In this document: piece after piece, positions 45,398-56,639 of the stretch
Layout: each line of letters begins with the position of its first letter
Position numbering within the stretch: the stretch's first letter is position 1
Assembly: GCF_020921035.1 (NCBI RefSeq)
Contig: NC_063160.1
Coordinates: 21,177,595-21,241,594 of the forward strand
Reading direction: 5' to 3'
From: Rhodamnia argentea
Taxonomy: Eukaryota > Streptophyta > Magnoliopsida > Myrtales > Myrtaceae
DNA length: 64,000 nt
The notes under the pieces: generated by a model
Told to the model about the DNA's origin: nothing
Database searches by the model: none
What the model saw: the letters and a program-made list of their open reading frames with translations, nothing else
Translations under genes and position numbers: made by a program

Positions 45398-47091
45398 ATG
45401 GGATCTTTTCTTTCAAGGGCTCTGCTGTATGTAACCATAAACCAAATATGATCTCTCCCATGTCGTTCCAATTGATGCTTTGGGTTCGTCAATGTCTCTG
45501 ATTTCTTTTCTAGTGATGAATTTCGCTCATGTCGGAATTCTATTCTGCCAGTGCGGGATGGTATTTGGTTACGCTTATCCCGCTTACAACTGTTTTAAAA
45601 CCATTGAGAACAACGAACCGGAGGCCCAACAACTTCTCTTTCGGTGCCAATACTGGTCGGGGTTTATACTTCTCGGTCCTCATACAATTCAATGATATTG
45701 TTGGAAATAAGACTTGAATGCGTTCTCTTCCAATCATTTTTCACAGGATTTTAGTAGCTTTTCTTTCGGTCTGCGAGAGACTTGGTGATGCATTCATATC
45801 ATGGTATAGTTTCAATTCAACACAGTAGAAGAATTAACTTCAATAACTTGGAGTAAGAGATTTTCTTGCTATCCTTGCCTTGATATCTTTTGATTCTTGC
45901 TTTTTCTTGAAGGTTACCATTGTACGGCGAAGCGAAGTTCGCTTTCTTCGTCTATTTATGGCATCCCCAGACAAAGGTATGCACCGAGGATTTATGTCTA
46001 CTTCATGTCTCATCCAACGCAGAATTTGAGAACTTCTTTTCGAGTTCATGATCTTTTTGCCCCCCTTCAATCGTATTTGAAATTTCCGGGGCACACAGTA
46101 CGTCTACTGCTACTTCTTTCGGCCATACTTGGCCATCCATGAGAAGGTCATCGACCGTCACTTGCTGGAACCGAAGGTGATGGCGGGGGATTCGGCGGTT
46201 TCGATGTGGCAAAAGGCAATGAGCTACGGTCGGATAAGGCTCTTCGAGTTTCTGCAGGATGCTAATTCTCCATCGAAGTCGCTCGCGTGCCCCAATCAGG
46301 TATTTTATGAATTAGCTAGACTTTTTGAGGGAATTTGATTTCTCGATCAATTTGATCGCTACATCACAAGTTGCTCTGTCAAGCTAGCGTAGCGGAACTA
46401 GAACGGGGGAAATGAAACAGTTCGAGTGGATCAAGTACACACTGCAATTGTATGGAACAGTTTTAAGCGGATTGAGTACACACTAGACAGAAAACTATTG
46501 TAGCCATAGTTTTGCACTGTCGTCCGTGAAAGTTATTGCTTAGGATTGTCGGCAACTTATGGACCTTTCCTTGGTGGGAAGTTTGTACTTCGGTTTTTTC
46601 AAGACCTGTGAACGGTCAAAATGTAACTTAGGGCACGCACTGCACTCGTCTCATAATTTTCCCTGTTTTACCATACTAATGAAGTCGAAGAATTATGTAA
46701 TTTGTCCGAGAAAACAAGCATTTTTCACGCTACCTCGTGCCGCAACGCGCAGGTATATCTCGAAGCAGACATCGATCAAGCTAACCAAGAGACAGAAGCA
46801 GACGCATCGGCCAAAACTCCGTCATCACGGCCCGCGGGAAGCGGCAGCGGAGAACCGGGCGCGGGTCAACTCGTCGCCGGTTCTTCTGGGGAAGCCAGAC
46901 CAAGCCCGCCGGACGCGGTGGTGTCAAACGGCTCATGCTCAGGAAACAGCAAATCGAATCCACCTCAACTTGAAGACGCTGCACGGCGGACACCGAATAA
47001 GGAGAAGGATCCCAAATGGAGACCGTTTGATCTTGTTATTAATCGCCTGAAACGGCGAAGAGCAGCAACTCATAGGAGGAGTTGTACATAG
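45398..47091 (+). CDS. HVA22-like protein (TB2/DP1 family)
   Basis: Six exons: 45,398-45,426; 45,557-45,655; 45,747-45,803; 45,913-45,976; 46,099-46,299; 46,753-47,091. They sum to 789 bases and 262 residues with consistent phases. The start MGSFLSRALL and the following MVFGYAYPAYNCFKTIE, ILVAFLSVCERLGDAFISW and YGEAKFAFFVYLWHPQTK are the TB2/DP1/HVA22 domain. Its hydrophobic hairpins bend ER membranes. The second part (LLEPKVMAGDSAVSMWQK) and a hydrophilic Ser/Pro/Glu-rich tail ending in basic residues fit the long HVA22-i/j/k subgroup. The oddity is the acceptor before exon 2: it reads TGCGG|GATGG where TGCAG would be expected, i.e. no AG. If exon 2 is not spliced there, translation might begin at its own ATG (45,558). 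Exon 1 is a strong family match, so a single A-to-G change or an assembly error is likely. Confidence 0.85.
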
Positions 47092-47202
47092 TCAGCACGA
47101 CATGTTATCGTTTTCCTTTTCTCTTGTTTGCTGGTTGATCTGAATCCTAGATAAAGACTAGAGGCATTTTGACAGAGAAATCTTTATTTACATTGGAGAT
47201 TC

Positions 47203-47428
47203 CACGTGTCGTACTTTTAAGAGAACCGTAATCGTAATCGCATTCTTTCGAACTCCTAAAGTCAAACGTTTTACCGGGGCAGGAGCCACGTGGCCGAAGA
47301 GCCAAAGAGTACGGGTCGTGATGTAACACGACGGGATATGAGTCGTGCAAGGTGAGGGCCGACCATTGGGGCGCCGGGTCTCCCATCTCTTTCTTCGCTT
47401 CACACAACCCTCCAAACCGTCCCACGTG
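47203..47428. promoter_or_regulatory. Cluster of three G-boxes (CACGTG)
   Basis: CACGTG occurs at 47,203-47,208, 47,287-47,292 and 47,423-47,428, within 226 bases. G-boxes bind bZIP and bHLH factors in light and ABA responses. The cluster lies between the HVA22-like gene and the EF-hand gene, about 0.9-1.1 kb upstream of the latter's ATG. Its target is not known. Confidence 0.5.
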
Positions 47429-47429
47429 T

Positions 47430-48038
47430 CCGGGCCACACGTTTGATTAGTGGCCCTATTCGATTCGAAGTTCCCAACGTTCTCTCCCCTCGAAAGTTCC
47501 CTTTGGGTTTTTTCGGTTCCTAACTCTTTCGTCTTTATTTTATTTTTGTTTTTGGGGTTTCCTATCTTTTCCTCGCTAATGAGATTCCCATAAGCTTTCT
47601 TCCCCTTCAATGGGACCGATTAGACCGACCAATTAGATTAAGATGGATTGATCAAGTTTCAAGCATCCGAATTTGATACCCATGTCACGTAATTTATCCA
47701 AATTCCATGGTATATTCTTTTCTTTCTTGATATTTTTTTAGCTTCCCCTATATTCTTCTCATTAGAAACTAAAACATGTTATGAATAGAGTCATAAAATA
47801 ATGTAATAAACGGAAATCGCAAAAAAGAATAGCTTTTTGACTTATATTTCTACTATTAATTTATGAGTTTAAGTTTTTGAGTTGTACATTCCAACTTAGC
47901 AAGTAAATTTGACATTTCTTTTTGCACGAGCATTCTATGAAAGCCAATCGGAGATAAAACCCGAACCAACCAAGCCATTGACAATTCTACCGTCATTTTC
48001 TATCTTTGTCCTTCCTAATCTTTGGGTAAACGTCAACT

Positions 48039-48089
<51 letters not shown>

Positions 48090-48331
48090 AGCTTCTCCTT
48101 ATTTAAAGAGCAGGTAGCATCTTCGCTAGCCCCCCTCCATCCTCTCTTCTCAGAACAAGCCCGTGACAGCATTCAACTGATCCATCCCCTCGAACCGAGA
48201 CTCGCAGCTCAGTTCATCCGATCACCACGCGCGAGCCGGAAAAGCTCACGAGAGGCTCAAAAAGGGGCAGAAAAAGGCGAACGCCTCACGAGCGCAAGTT
48301 CACAGGAAAAGCTTTTGAGGCCACCACCCCA
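47430..48331 (+). other. Promoter and 5' leader region of the EF-hand gene
   Basis: A (CT)n microsatellite covers about 48,040-48,084. A TATA-like TATTTAAAG at 48,100-48,108 would place transcription start near 48,135, giving a leader of about 200 bases. Confidence 0.55.
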
Positions 48332-51300
48332 ATGGAAAGGCAGAGGCAGAGCGGGAGCAGTGGGGAGGTTCTGGATGGCTCCAACATAATGAAGTTGGTT
48401 GGGAACGAGGAGGTGTTCGCGCACTTCGTGGATCATAAGTTTGAGCAGCTGGACCGCGACCACGACGGCCAACTCTCGGTCAAGGAGCTCGAGCCTGCCG
48501 TCGCCGACATCGGTGCCGCCCTCGGCTTGCCTGCTCAGGGATCTTCCCCCGATTCCGATCACATTTACTCCGAGGTCAGAGACGGTCGCACTCTTCTCTT
48601 CTGCACTCATTTTCGCTCATGCATAACCACTTCTGTCACACAAGCCTTAGAGCCTTAGACCAGTCCTATAAAAGGAACCCTCCATCGTCATCATACTCTA
48701 GGAGTTTCACAGTAGAATTGGTATATATAATTCATAATCCGTATAAAAAATTTTCTCTTAAATCATTCGAGAGGTTGTCAGAGTGATAAGATCGATTGTA
48801 AGTTCGAGGATTAGGACCTTGCGTATGTAATTTGTGGTTATCGGTGCTTAGCTAATCTGCTTGGATCCGGTTTTGGGCGATTCAGTAAAAAGTCATATGA
48901 ATTTATCTATGAATTGCCCAGATAATCGTCATGAAAATATATCGGTGGAAATTTTTTAGTTTTGAGGCACCTGCTGAGTGCTGATCATGGGCGCGGCGGA
49001 TGGCCGGTGCAGAGGAAGATGTGATCCTTTTATGAAGCGCAGAGGAGATAAGCATTAAGCATTGAGATAAAGTCACGCATGCTTTGACTCTGCAGCTTGT
49101 ACTGGGGAGATTAATAAATGCCGACCAGTCCCTTTGTCTCTTCTAATAAGCGAAGAGATCAGCTGATGATGATGAAGTTCAATTATGATCTTGTCGTTGT
49201 CCTATCCTGCCACGAAAACAAATTGGTTTGTCTCATCTCTAAGGTCACCCTCCTGCCCTAGTTGTCACCTGTGCAAGCCTGGGACGAAACGAAAGAGTCT
49301 CGGACGAGTCCTTCGCAATGTGAATGCTGCTACATTCATATTTCTCAAAAGGGTGACGTGTACTTGCCTTTATTTTTTTTGGGTGATTCTTGGAAAAGGG
49401 AAATTTGTTAAAAGGATTTCGTTAACAAGTGCACCGAAATATTTGTTCCTCGTAATATAACATAATTAAATATGAAAACATTTTTTGGGTCGGAAAATTG
49501 TAATTGTTTTAATCGTTACTCAAGTGCAATAGGTAATTACCAACCAAATCTTTGTTGACAATTTCGTTGGAATCACGTAGTTCGTAAGTAAGTGGGTCGG
49601 GGAGAGATCCAGGCCCCAGCCTATGAGTTACATTTGTCGGTGCGGTGGGTCTAAAAACTTTCGGAGTTGGGAGGGCTTTTCCCGTTGTCCTTTCTTTTTG
49701 ACTTTTCAGTCTCTCGGTCTCTCTCTAGCTTTCTCCAGGAATCTAGTGACGAACGTTGTAGAAAGTAGTTGGGCGCTCGAACGGTCATTACATCCTACGA
49801 GCGAGTTCGATCATCATCCTGAATATGTGCTGCGCATGATAGATTGATATGATTGTGTCCAAAGCCAATGTGGTGGTGGTGGGGGTGGGGACAACGGGAA
49901 CGAAGCAATTTCGCCAAGAAAGATAGCTTCGTGATGTAATGCGGTCTGAGCTGCGGAGCAACGTGTGCTTGTAGTGAAAACAGGAGAATAAAGACAAATT
50001 CGTGCGTCTTTTTCAGCGTACCTGCAACTGTTAGGCGCATGACAAATGTGGGGAGAGTGGGTGGGCATCTTTTTCATCGCGAAGCGAGACGATCTTGCTA
50101 GGTTTGCTAACCATTGCAGGCCACGTGTTTGGCTTTGCTGTCTCTCCCTGGAAGTAGTGAGGATGATGCGGAGAGATGAAGAAAGAGAGAATCAGAAACT
50201 AAAAAGACAGGACGACAATTCGGGTCGGGCCAAAATAAAGAACGTTAGGAATGACGCGAGTGGACGACAGACAATTGAATAAATCTTGGGTAGGTCTAAA
50301 TGACTCTACACATCTCAAGAAGGAGAAAGAAGTGTCAAGAAGGGAGAAGGAGAAAGAAGTGTCGAGAAGGGAAAAGGAGAGGGAAGATCATGGAGCTCTT
50401 TGGCAACAAATTTAACATCACATGGCAAAAGAACCTTGCCATGCCTAAACATGAAGATGAAAAGACATATATGCGTTGTGAATTGGGAGAACTAATGAAT
50501 CTTGTAAAGAAAAGCAAGCTGTACTTAACATGGCAGCATAACCAAAAAGGGAAAGAAAATGTGGACATGACATATGTCATGGGCAGTGGTAGAAAATCTA
50601 CTTATCTTTTGATTCCTGCTTCTGTTAAGGCTAGTCGACTGGAAAGGAGATCCATTGCTCAGCTTTGTTTGGCTGCTGTTACAGGTTTTGAATGAGTTCA
50701 CCCATGGAAAGCAAGAGAAAGTGAGCAAGACTGAGTTTAAGGAGGTGCTATCAGATATCCTGTTGGGCATGGCTGCTGGCTTGAAGAGAGACCCTATTGT
50801 TATCCTCCGCATCGACGGGGAGGACCTTCAGGAGTTCGTCAACAGCCCGAGTTTCGAGTCAGAAATGGTCTCTATATACTCGCAGATAGAAGTGCCCGAA
50901 GGATCGGTTCGAGATTACATTGTCAAGGCCCTGGAGAAATTGACAGTTGAACAAGGGATGCCCCCATGTTCCGACTCTTGGGTAATTGATTTTCTTTTCT
51001 GATTTTCTCTACCTCCCATGTTCTCTTTCATACTTCTTATTTTCCTGTGAACTGCAGCCAAGTAAGAAACTGAAGTGGCAAACTTTTCTTTTCCTACACA
51101 AACATAATAGTTTGCGCACTAGAAATACCTTTAAAAACATCCTAGACTGATGAGAACTTAATGTGCAAAGAAAATACGGTAAATGTAGTCATCCCGTGAG
51201 ATATTAGTCGCTTCTAGCAGTTGAAATCCTCCTTCTGCTATGGTGCAATCTTCTTCTTATAGTGATTTTTTGTGTAGGTCGTGAGCAACATTGTGGAACC

Positions 51301-52168
51301 AGCTTTGCAGTCTGGAGCAGATGGTAATTTAGACAATCCCGTCTCTGAGGAGACATTCCTGGCAGAATTCAAGAAAGTAGCAGAGAGGGTGGCTCAACGT
51401 CTTAAGGAGCAGCCTGTGATCGTCGCTCACAGCGAGAATATCTTCGATGGAAGTGGAATCAAGAGACTGTTGTCCAATAAATTCGAATTTGACAAGGTAT
51501 CTTATTTCTTCAAACGTGCTACTATATATACATTTCTTCCCTTCCCTTTCTGGTGAAATAAACATCGAGCAGAAACCAGCATACCTTAAAAATTTCTGCT
51601 TTTGCAGTCGTTAAATGCAGCCCTAGAGAATGTGCCAAAGGATAAACATGGGAAGATCGCAAAGGAGTACCTGCGTGTGGCATTAGATACATTGGCCCCG
51701 TCAGCTGGACTACCTCCATTCAGGGCAGTTGATCAGGTTCGTGATCCTTCCCGCTAATTCTGAATTTAAAAATGTCGGTTCAGTTGCATGCGCTGGCAGA
51801 TCCACCATTGCAAAACCAACAACAATATCAAGATAAACCCTGGTCGCAAGTTATCTAGCAACAATAAAAGACCGCTTGGCCTTTGCCGATGATAGATTCC
51901 AATTCCACAATGCCTGAGTTTGTAAGTACTAAAACCAAATTGACCATCGATGATGCCGCAGATGGACACTATCATAAATGAAGCATTCAAGATGATGGAC
52001 GCCGACGATGGGAAGATTGTGAAGGAGGAAGAATTCAAGAAGATACTGACGGAGATACTGGGAAGCATCATGCTGCAACTGGAGGGCAATCCCGTCTCGG
52101 TCTCATCGAATTCGGTCGTGCACGAGCCTCTGGATTCTTCTTCATCACTTCTGCAGGCGTCTTCCTAG
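48332..52168 (+). CDS. EF-hand calcium-binding protein
   Basis: Five exons: 48,332-48,574; 50,685-50,981; 51,278-51,496; 51,608-51,736; 51,962-52,168. All end in phase 0 and the total is 1,095 bases, 364 residues. The first EF loop is canonical: DRDHDGQLSVKE at residues 41-52, with Asp at positions 1, 3, 5 and Glu at 12. The C-terminal one, DADDGKIVKEEE (about 309-320), lacks one residue before the Gly and may bind calcium poorly. Two intermediate helix-loop-like segments (FTHGKQEKVSKTEFKE; PKDKHGKIAKEYL) look like degenerate EF-hands. The C-terminal ILGSIMLQLEGNPVSVSSNS and overall build match a plant-specific family of multi-EF-hand proteins known mostly from annotation. I cannot name its function. 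Intron 1 is long (2.1 kb) and repeat-bearing. Confidence 0.93.
50316..50386 (+). repeat. Short purine minisatellite in EF-hand intron 1
   Basis: The unit AAGAAGTGTC(A/G)AGAAGGG plus AGAAGGAGA is repeated about 2.5 times. It creates a spurious Lys/Arg-rich frame. Confidence 0.7.
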
Positions 52169-53087
52169 TTTGTCGGGTCTCTCTTATTTATATATAGATG
52201 AACAAAAAGGGGATCAAAGTGGAAATGAAGCAGCATGATGCTATTAAGTTATTACCCGTGTGTCGACGTAAATAATGTACTCTCTGGTCTGTATTATTTT
52301 GCGAATGAAGTTCTTGTCTAGTAAAGAAGACGCTCTTGTCCGGGAAAACATCAGCTTTTTTTTTTTTCTCTCGCTTGCTTCAAGAATCAACCCCAGAGGA
52401 GGAGAAACTGGAGAAGATCGTGCAACTTGCGTCGGTGCTCAGGTTCAAATCATGATTCGGATGTGTCGTTTTCAGACCCATCGATGCGTTCCCCCTCAAG
52501 TTGCTACCCTCCGTAATCTGCATGCAATCAAACTCACTCTCTCTCTCTCTCTCTCTCGCAACGGATTAGCTTCAAACAGCTTCGAAACCAGAAGCTGCAC
52601 GATCACTGTCGAGTGACGACGAAAACCCAAAACATTGGAGGTTTCGGTTTGGTCCCAGACGAGAAAACCCTAGCCCAAAGGACGATTATTGCGCATGGCT
52701 GTAGGCGGGTCCTTTGGTGCCGACACAGATGACGCCATTGCTAACGCAGTCGAGCTAGTAACAGGAACAGCGATGTTGAGCGGAAGACAAAGAGGAAAAT
52801 TTTCAATTAGCCCCCTACACTGATAGTGAATTGTCAAAATTAACACCTGAACCTCGTTTTGTTTTCCGAATAGCCCCGATTGTCGACAGAACTGTGTCAA
52901 CTAACCCCAAATCCCGTTCTACACTCATGAAAAAAGGTCAAACTTTTTGTTCCGGTCGCCAAAGAGCGCACGTCTGCGTATTTTGAGTACCAAATACAAG
53001 AGCATGAGAAACTTTTGGTGCACCGGATCAAACTAGATTTCAAGATCGCAAATGTTTTACAATTTCTAGTCTTACATTCACCCGGAT
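52169..53087. other. Intergenic between EF-hand gene and a TIR element
   Basis: A (CT)n tract lies at 52,538-52,558. No gene is supported. A phrase set beginning TCAATTAGCCCCCTACACTG near 52,800 looks like dispersed repeat DNA. Confidence 0.4.
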
Positions 53088-53727
53088 GGGAAAATCACTA
53101 AAAAGATCCTAAATAGATTGTATTCGTACCAATTCAATCATCAACATTTTAATTTTTTTAATTTAATCCTAAACATTTTGATAACTTGCCAATTGAGTCA
53201 TTTAGATCAATTTTGGCATAATATTACTAATGTTGATGCACATCATCCTATGTGGCACCATTGGTACTGACGTGGAAAATTATTATAATATCTCCATTTG
53301 AATTTTTTTTTTTTTCTTTGTTTTTTTTTTTCGACGACCCTTGCCGGCCACAAGACTTCGCCCGGATCGACCGAGGGCTTCGCACCCTCGCCCATGGCAG
53401 CCGAGGCGGTGATGGGCTCGCCCAAGGCCTTTGCGGGCGAAGCAACCCTCACCCGGTCTAGGCGAGGCAATCTCGGCTGGCGAGGGTTGCTAGTGACCCT
53501 TGCCTGCACAGAAGGAACAAAAAGGAAATTGAAAAATTGCAAGAATTGTCCATGTGAACACTAGCAGTGCCTCGTAAGACCACTGTAGTCCATATCGGCG
53601 AAATTCTAGCCGAAATTGATCGGAATGTCGCAATTGTCAAAAGATTCAAAGCCAAACTTAACAAATTTGAAGTTTCTCTAAATTGGCATTAGAGCAATAT
53701 ATTTAGTACTTTTTTGGTAATTTGTCT
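53088..53727. mobile_element. TIR miniature element with GC-rich core
   Basis: The left end GGGAAAATCACTAAAAAGAT and the inverted right end (AGTACTTTTTTGGTAATTTGTC) are imperfect inverted repeats. The core, about 53,330-53,500, is GC-rich. It resembles the element at 3088. The GC-rich core gives false open frames on both strands. Confidence 0.55.
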
Positions 53728-54044
53728 AACCCCGAACCTATTGTACTAACATTCCCATCTCTTAATCTCTGCATCAGTAGGGCCGCATATCTATTGGCCA
53801 TGGCCAATAATACCCGGTTCACGAAATTATATGAACTGACTATATCAAAGGGCCTCTGCCTCACTATCAAATCAAAGACCATGTGCTGATTTGACTACTG
53901 ATTAGCTTCGACACCTTCAGGGGGAATACATTACCTTCATAGTCCTTAACTTAGGTGCAATTAACATTTTACGCAGGAATCTTGGTGCACGGATCTAAAG
54001 ATCTGATTACTTGGGAATCCATGAAGTACCCCCAAGTACCATTT

Positions 54045-55252
54045 CTAAACAAACGGGGCCTTCAAAATGTTCGACACGTCGTACTTGTAACCCTCGGCAT
54101 GATGAAAGTGCTTCCTCGGAATGATCTTCACGTAGAGGTAGAATCCCACACAAGCGATAGCCGGCCCGGCCCAAAAAATCCAGTGCCCATTCCAAAGATG
54201 GCCTCCTCTCACCAGGGCCGGGCCCAAACACCTGGCCGGGTTCATCCCCACTCCCGCGTAGCCTTTCGCCGCAGTGACGGTGGTTGAGATGAACACGAGG
54301 AGCCCAATCACTGTTCCGATGATGCCGAAGATGATAACCCGGCCCAGGGCTCGCGCTTGGCGATGGTCGAAGGCTATCCAGACCGACGCGAATAGGAACA
54401 CAAAGGTACAAATTATCTCGAGCCACAGGGCCTGGACCAAGTCTAGCCCGATCGTGACAGGCCCCTTCGGGCCGGGCGCCACGATGTTGAGCGTGCAGCC
54501 TCCGAGGGAGAAGGCCTGCTCGATCTTGCTGTTGACCACGGCTTTGAGCGCGAGCGCGCCCAGCACGGCGCCAACACACTGGGCCAGAATGTAGATGGCG
54601 GCCCTCGAGAGGGAGATGAGGCCAGTGAGCGCAGCGGAGAAAGTGATGACGGGGTTGATGTGGCCACCGGAGACGGGCGACGTGGCGAGGAGGAGAATCG
54701 CCACGGTGACGGCGATGAGGAACGACATGATTAGGTTGGGCGTTTTGGTTTCGGTCTCATAGGAGGAGATCACTATGGTGTCCAAGGCGAACACGAGCAC
54801 CGCCGTGCCTAGGAGCTCCGCCAACGACGCTCTCCATACCTAGCAATTTCGACATGAATTACCATTTTCGAAGCACCATTAGAATTTTGATGCTAAAGAG
54901 GAAGAAGGTCTATAGTATACGAGCACATATCGATATCGACCTCTAGAGAGAAGAAGTCCTTCAAGCCCAAGATCTCTGTCGGCGAAGCGGGCTTATGCCT
55001 TCCTGCGTCCTTCATATTCCCCCGTTCCTCGCTGCAAAATCACACCAAGACGCTCATGAATGGACCAAAATGCTCGAACATAGTCAAGAGCAAAGAGACA
55101 TCATTAAAAGAACGCGCCCTACTAGTGCCGAAGAGTAGCTAGGAACACTTTGATGCTTACGTTGGGGTGGAGAATGGCTGGACTTTGCTTCCACCAAGCG
55201 CACTCTCTTCATCTTCTGCAACAACTCCAGGTCTAGCCATCCCTGGATTCAT
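54045..55252 (-). CDS. XIP: XIP-type aquaporin (X intrinsic protein)
   Basis: Three exons on minus: 55,252-55,161, 55,031-54,941, 54,839-54,045. They total 978 bases and 325 residues, all in phase. The protein belongs to the MIP channel family. The first NPA box is NPV (residues 123-125, GGHINPVITF) and the second is NPARC (261-265). The Cys right after the second NPA box and the altered first box mark the XIP subfamily. XIPs lie in the plasma membrane and pass small uncharged solutes such as glycerol, urea and H2O2 more than water. The N-terminus is long and hydrophilic (about 65 residues). A second in-frame ATG (55,240, MARPG) is also possible, and the TATA box at 55,289-55,296 leaves almost no leader for the first. 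XIPs are absent from monocots and Brassicaceae. Confidence 0.95.
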
Positions 55253-55288
55253 TTCGCTTTCTCGAAATCGGGCTTCCCCTCGGCTGTG

Positions 55289-55296
55289 TATATATA
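55289..55296 (-). promoter_or_regulatory. TATA box of the XIP gene
   Basis: TATATATA lies 37 bases before the first ATG at 55,252 and 49 bases before the second at 55,240. The short distance makes the second ATG a real candidate start. Confidence 0.6.
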
Positions 55297-55399
55297 GTTC
55301 GAAAACGATGCGCGGGGGCTTTTAACCACCGTCTTACAACTACCGCTCTCTTGAATGCATTACATTGGGCATTTAGTTCGGATGAATTGATGACCATCT

Positions 55400-56276
55400 A
55401 ACTGCATTATGAGCAACTACTTGCAAGTAGTCTCCAGCTGATTTATTTCTTGAGGGTTCCACTCAGCTACATTCACGTTGACATTTTGCTTTTGCTCTTA
55501 AAGGCCAAAACCGACAGAAATGTTGACCATCTGGACAAGCAATGCATGGACAAAGGAGAGCCACTACACTGGTTCAGCTGAGGAGGGATATAAAGCAGTA
55601 TATCGAGGGTGCTGTGAAACTCGACTGGACTAGACTCGACTATATATATCACAGCACAATCTGTAAATTTTTTAGTGCCATATGTCATAGTTTTACGAGT
55701 ACTAACAATACTTTGTAAAACATTCTAGGTGCCCGATAAAAGCCTGGCTAGTTTGTCCGTCTCTGCACGCGTCGGCATGTCGAACCCGAACTACCCGCGA
55801 CTACTTCGACTGAACTTGGGTTTCTGGGTTGCGCACAAAGATGATCGCACAAGGATTATAGGTCTCATGACAAAGTGTGCATGCTTCGGTTTTCGTGACT
55901 ACTGCATGACATCAATCCAAACCCAAGCAGCTCGTCTGATTCGCAGACTCAATTTCCGTACTATCTGTAAAAGGCTAAGTGGGAGGGACCTTTGATCATG
56001 AGAAGCATGCTTCGTTGGGGCAAAGACCAAAGAGCACAGGATGGAACTGCACCAACCATCAATGAATCCCCCATTGATTGGCCGGAAAAGTTAGCAGACA
56101 ATAAATAGGGGAAAAGCACTGGTCACTGGGTGTCAACTGTCTTATAATCATTTTTGTACTTTGATTTCATGAGGGCATAATCACTTTGGACGTTCGAACT
56201 ACAAGATCTTTCCATACCAGATGATGGCCTTCGCATGGTCCTAATCATGTAATGTTGGCAAGTCATTATCAACGGG
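55400..56276. other. Intergenic upstream of the XIP gene
   Basis: No gene is supported. An 88-codon plus-strand frame at 55,729-55,995 has no recognisable motif. Confidence 0.4.
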
Positions 56277-56639
56277 AGAATTGTCTAAAAACGTCCTAAA
56301 CATATTGTATAGCAGTCAATTCAATCCTAAATTTTTCAATTGTACCAATTTAGTCCTAAACATTTTCTTTTCTCTTCTTTTTTTGTCAAGTTGTTCTAAA
56401 CCTTTCAATTGTGCCACGATTTTTTAATTTAATCATAAATCTTTTGACAATTCGTGAATGCACTCCTTTCATACAATTATTCAAGTAACAGGTTTAGGAC
56501 TAAAGTGGCAAAACTTCAAAAGGTGTATGATCGAACCGACACAATTGAAAGGTTCAAGATTAAATTGACACAATTGAACAGTTTATGATTGAATTAGCCG
56601 TCATATAACGGGTTTAGGACATTCTGGACAATTATCTCG
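56277..56639. mobile_element. Mutator-like miniature element
   Basis: The left end GAGAATTGTCTAAAAACGTCC and the inverted right end (ending GGACAATTATCTC) match the pattern of the element at 44,043. The interior has AGGTTTAGGACTAAAG-type phrases. The target duplication is not clear. Confidence 0.65.

Noticed and set aside
46559..47050. 163-codon frame overlapping the last HVA22-like exon
   Set aside because: Phase analysis of the exon chain selects the other frame (46,753-47,091).
53243..53564. Overlapping frames on both strands
   Set aside because: Same cause: the GC-rich core of a miniature element.
54007..54594. Long frames overlapping the XIP exon
   Set aside because: They are shadows of a GC-rich coding exon; only the XIP frame has MIP motifs.
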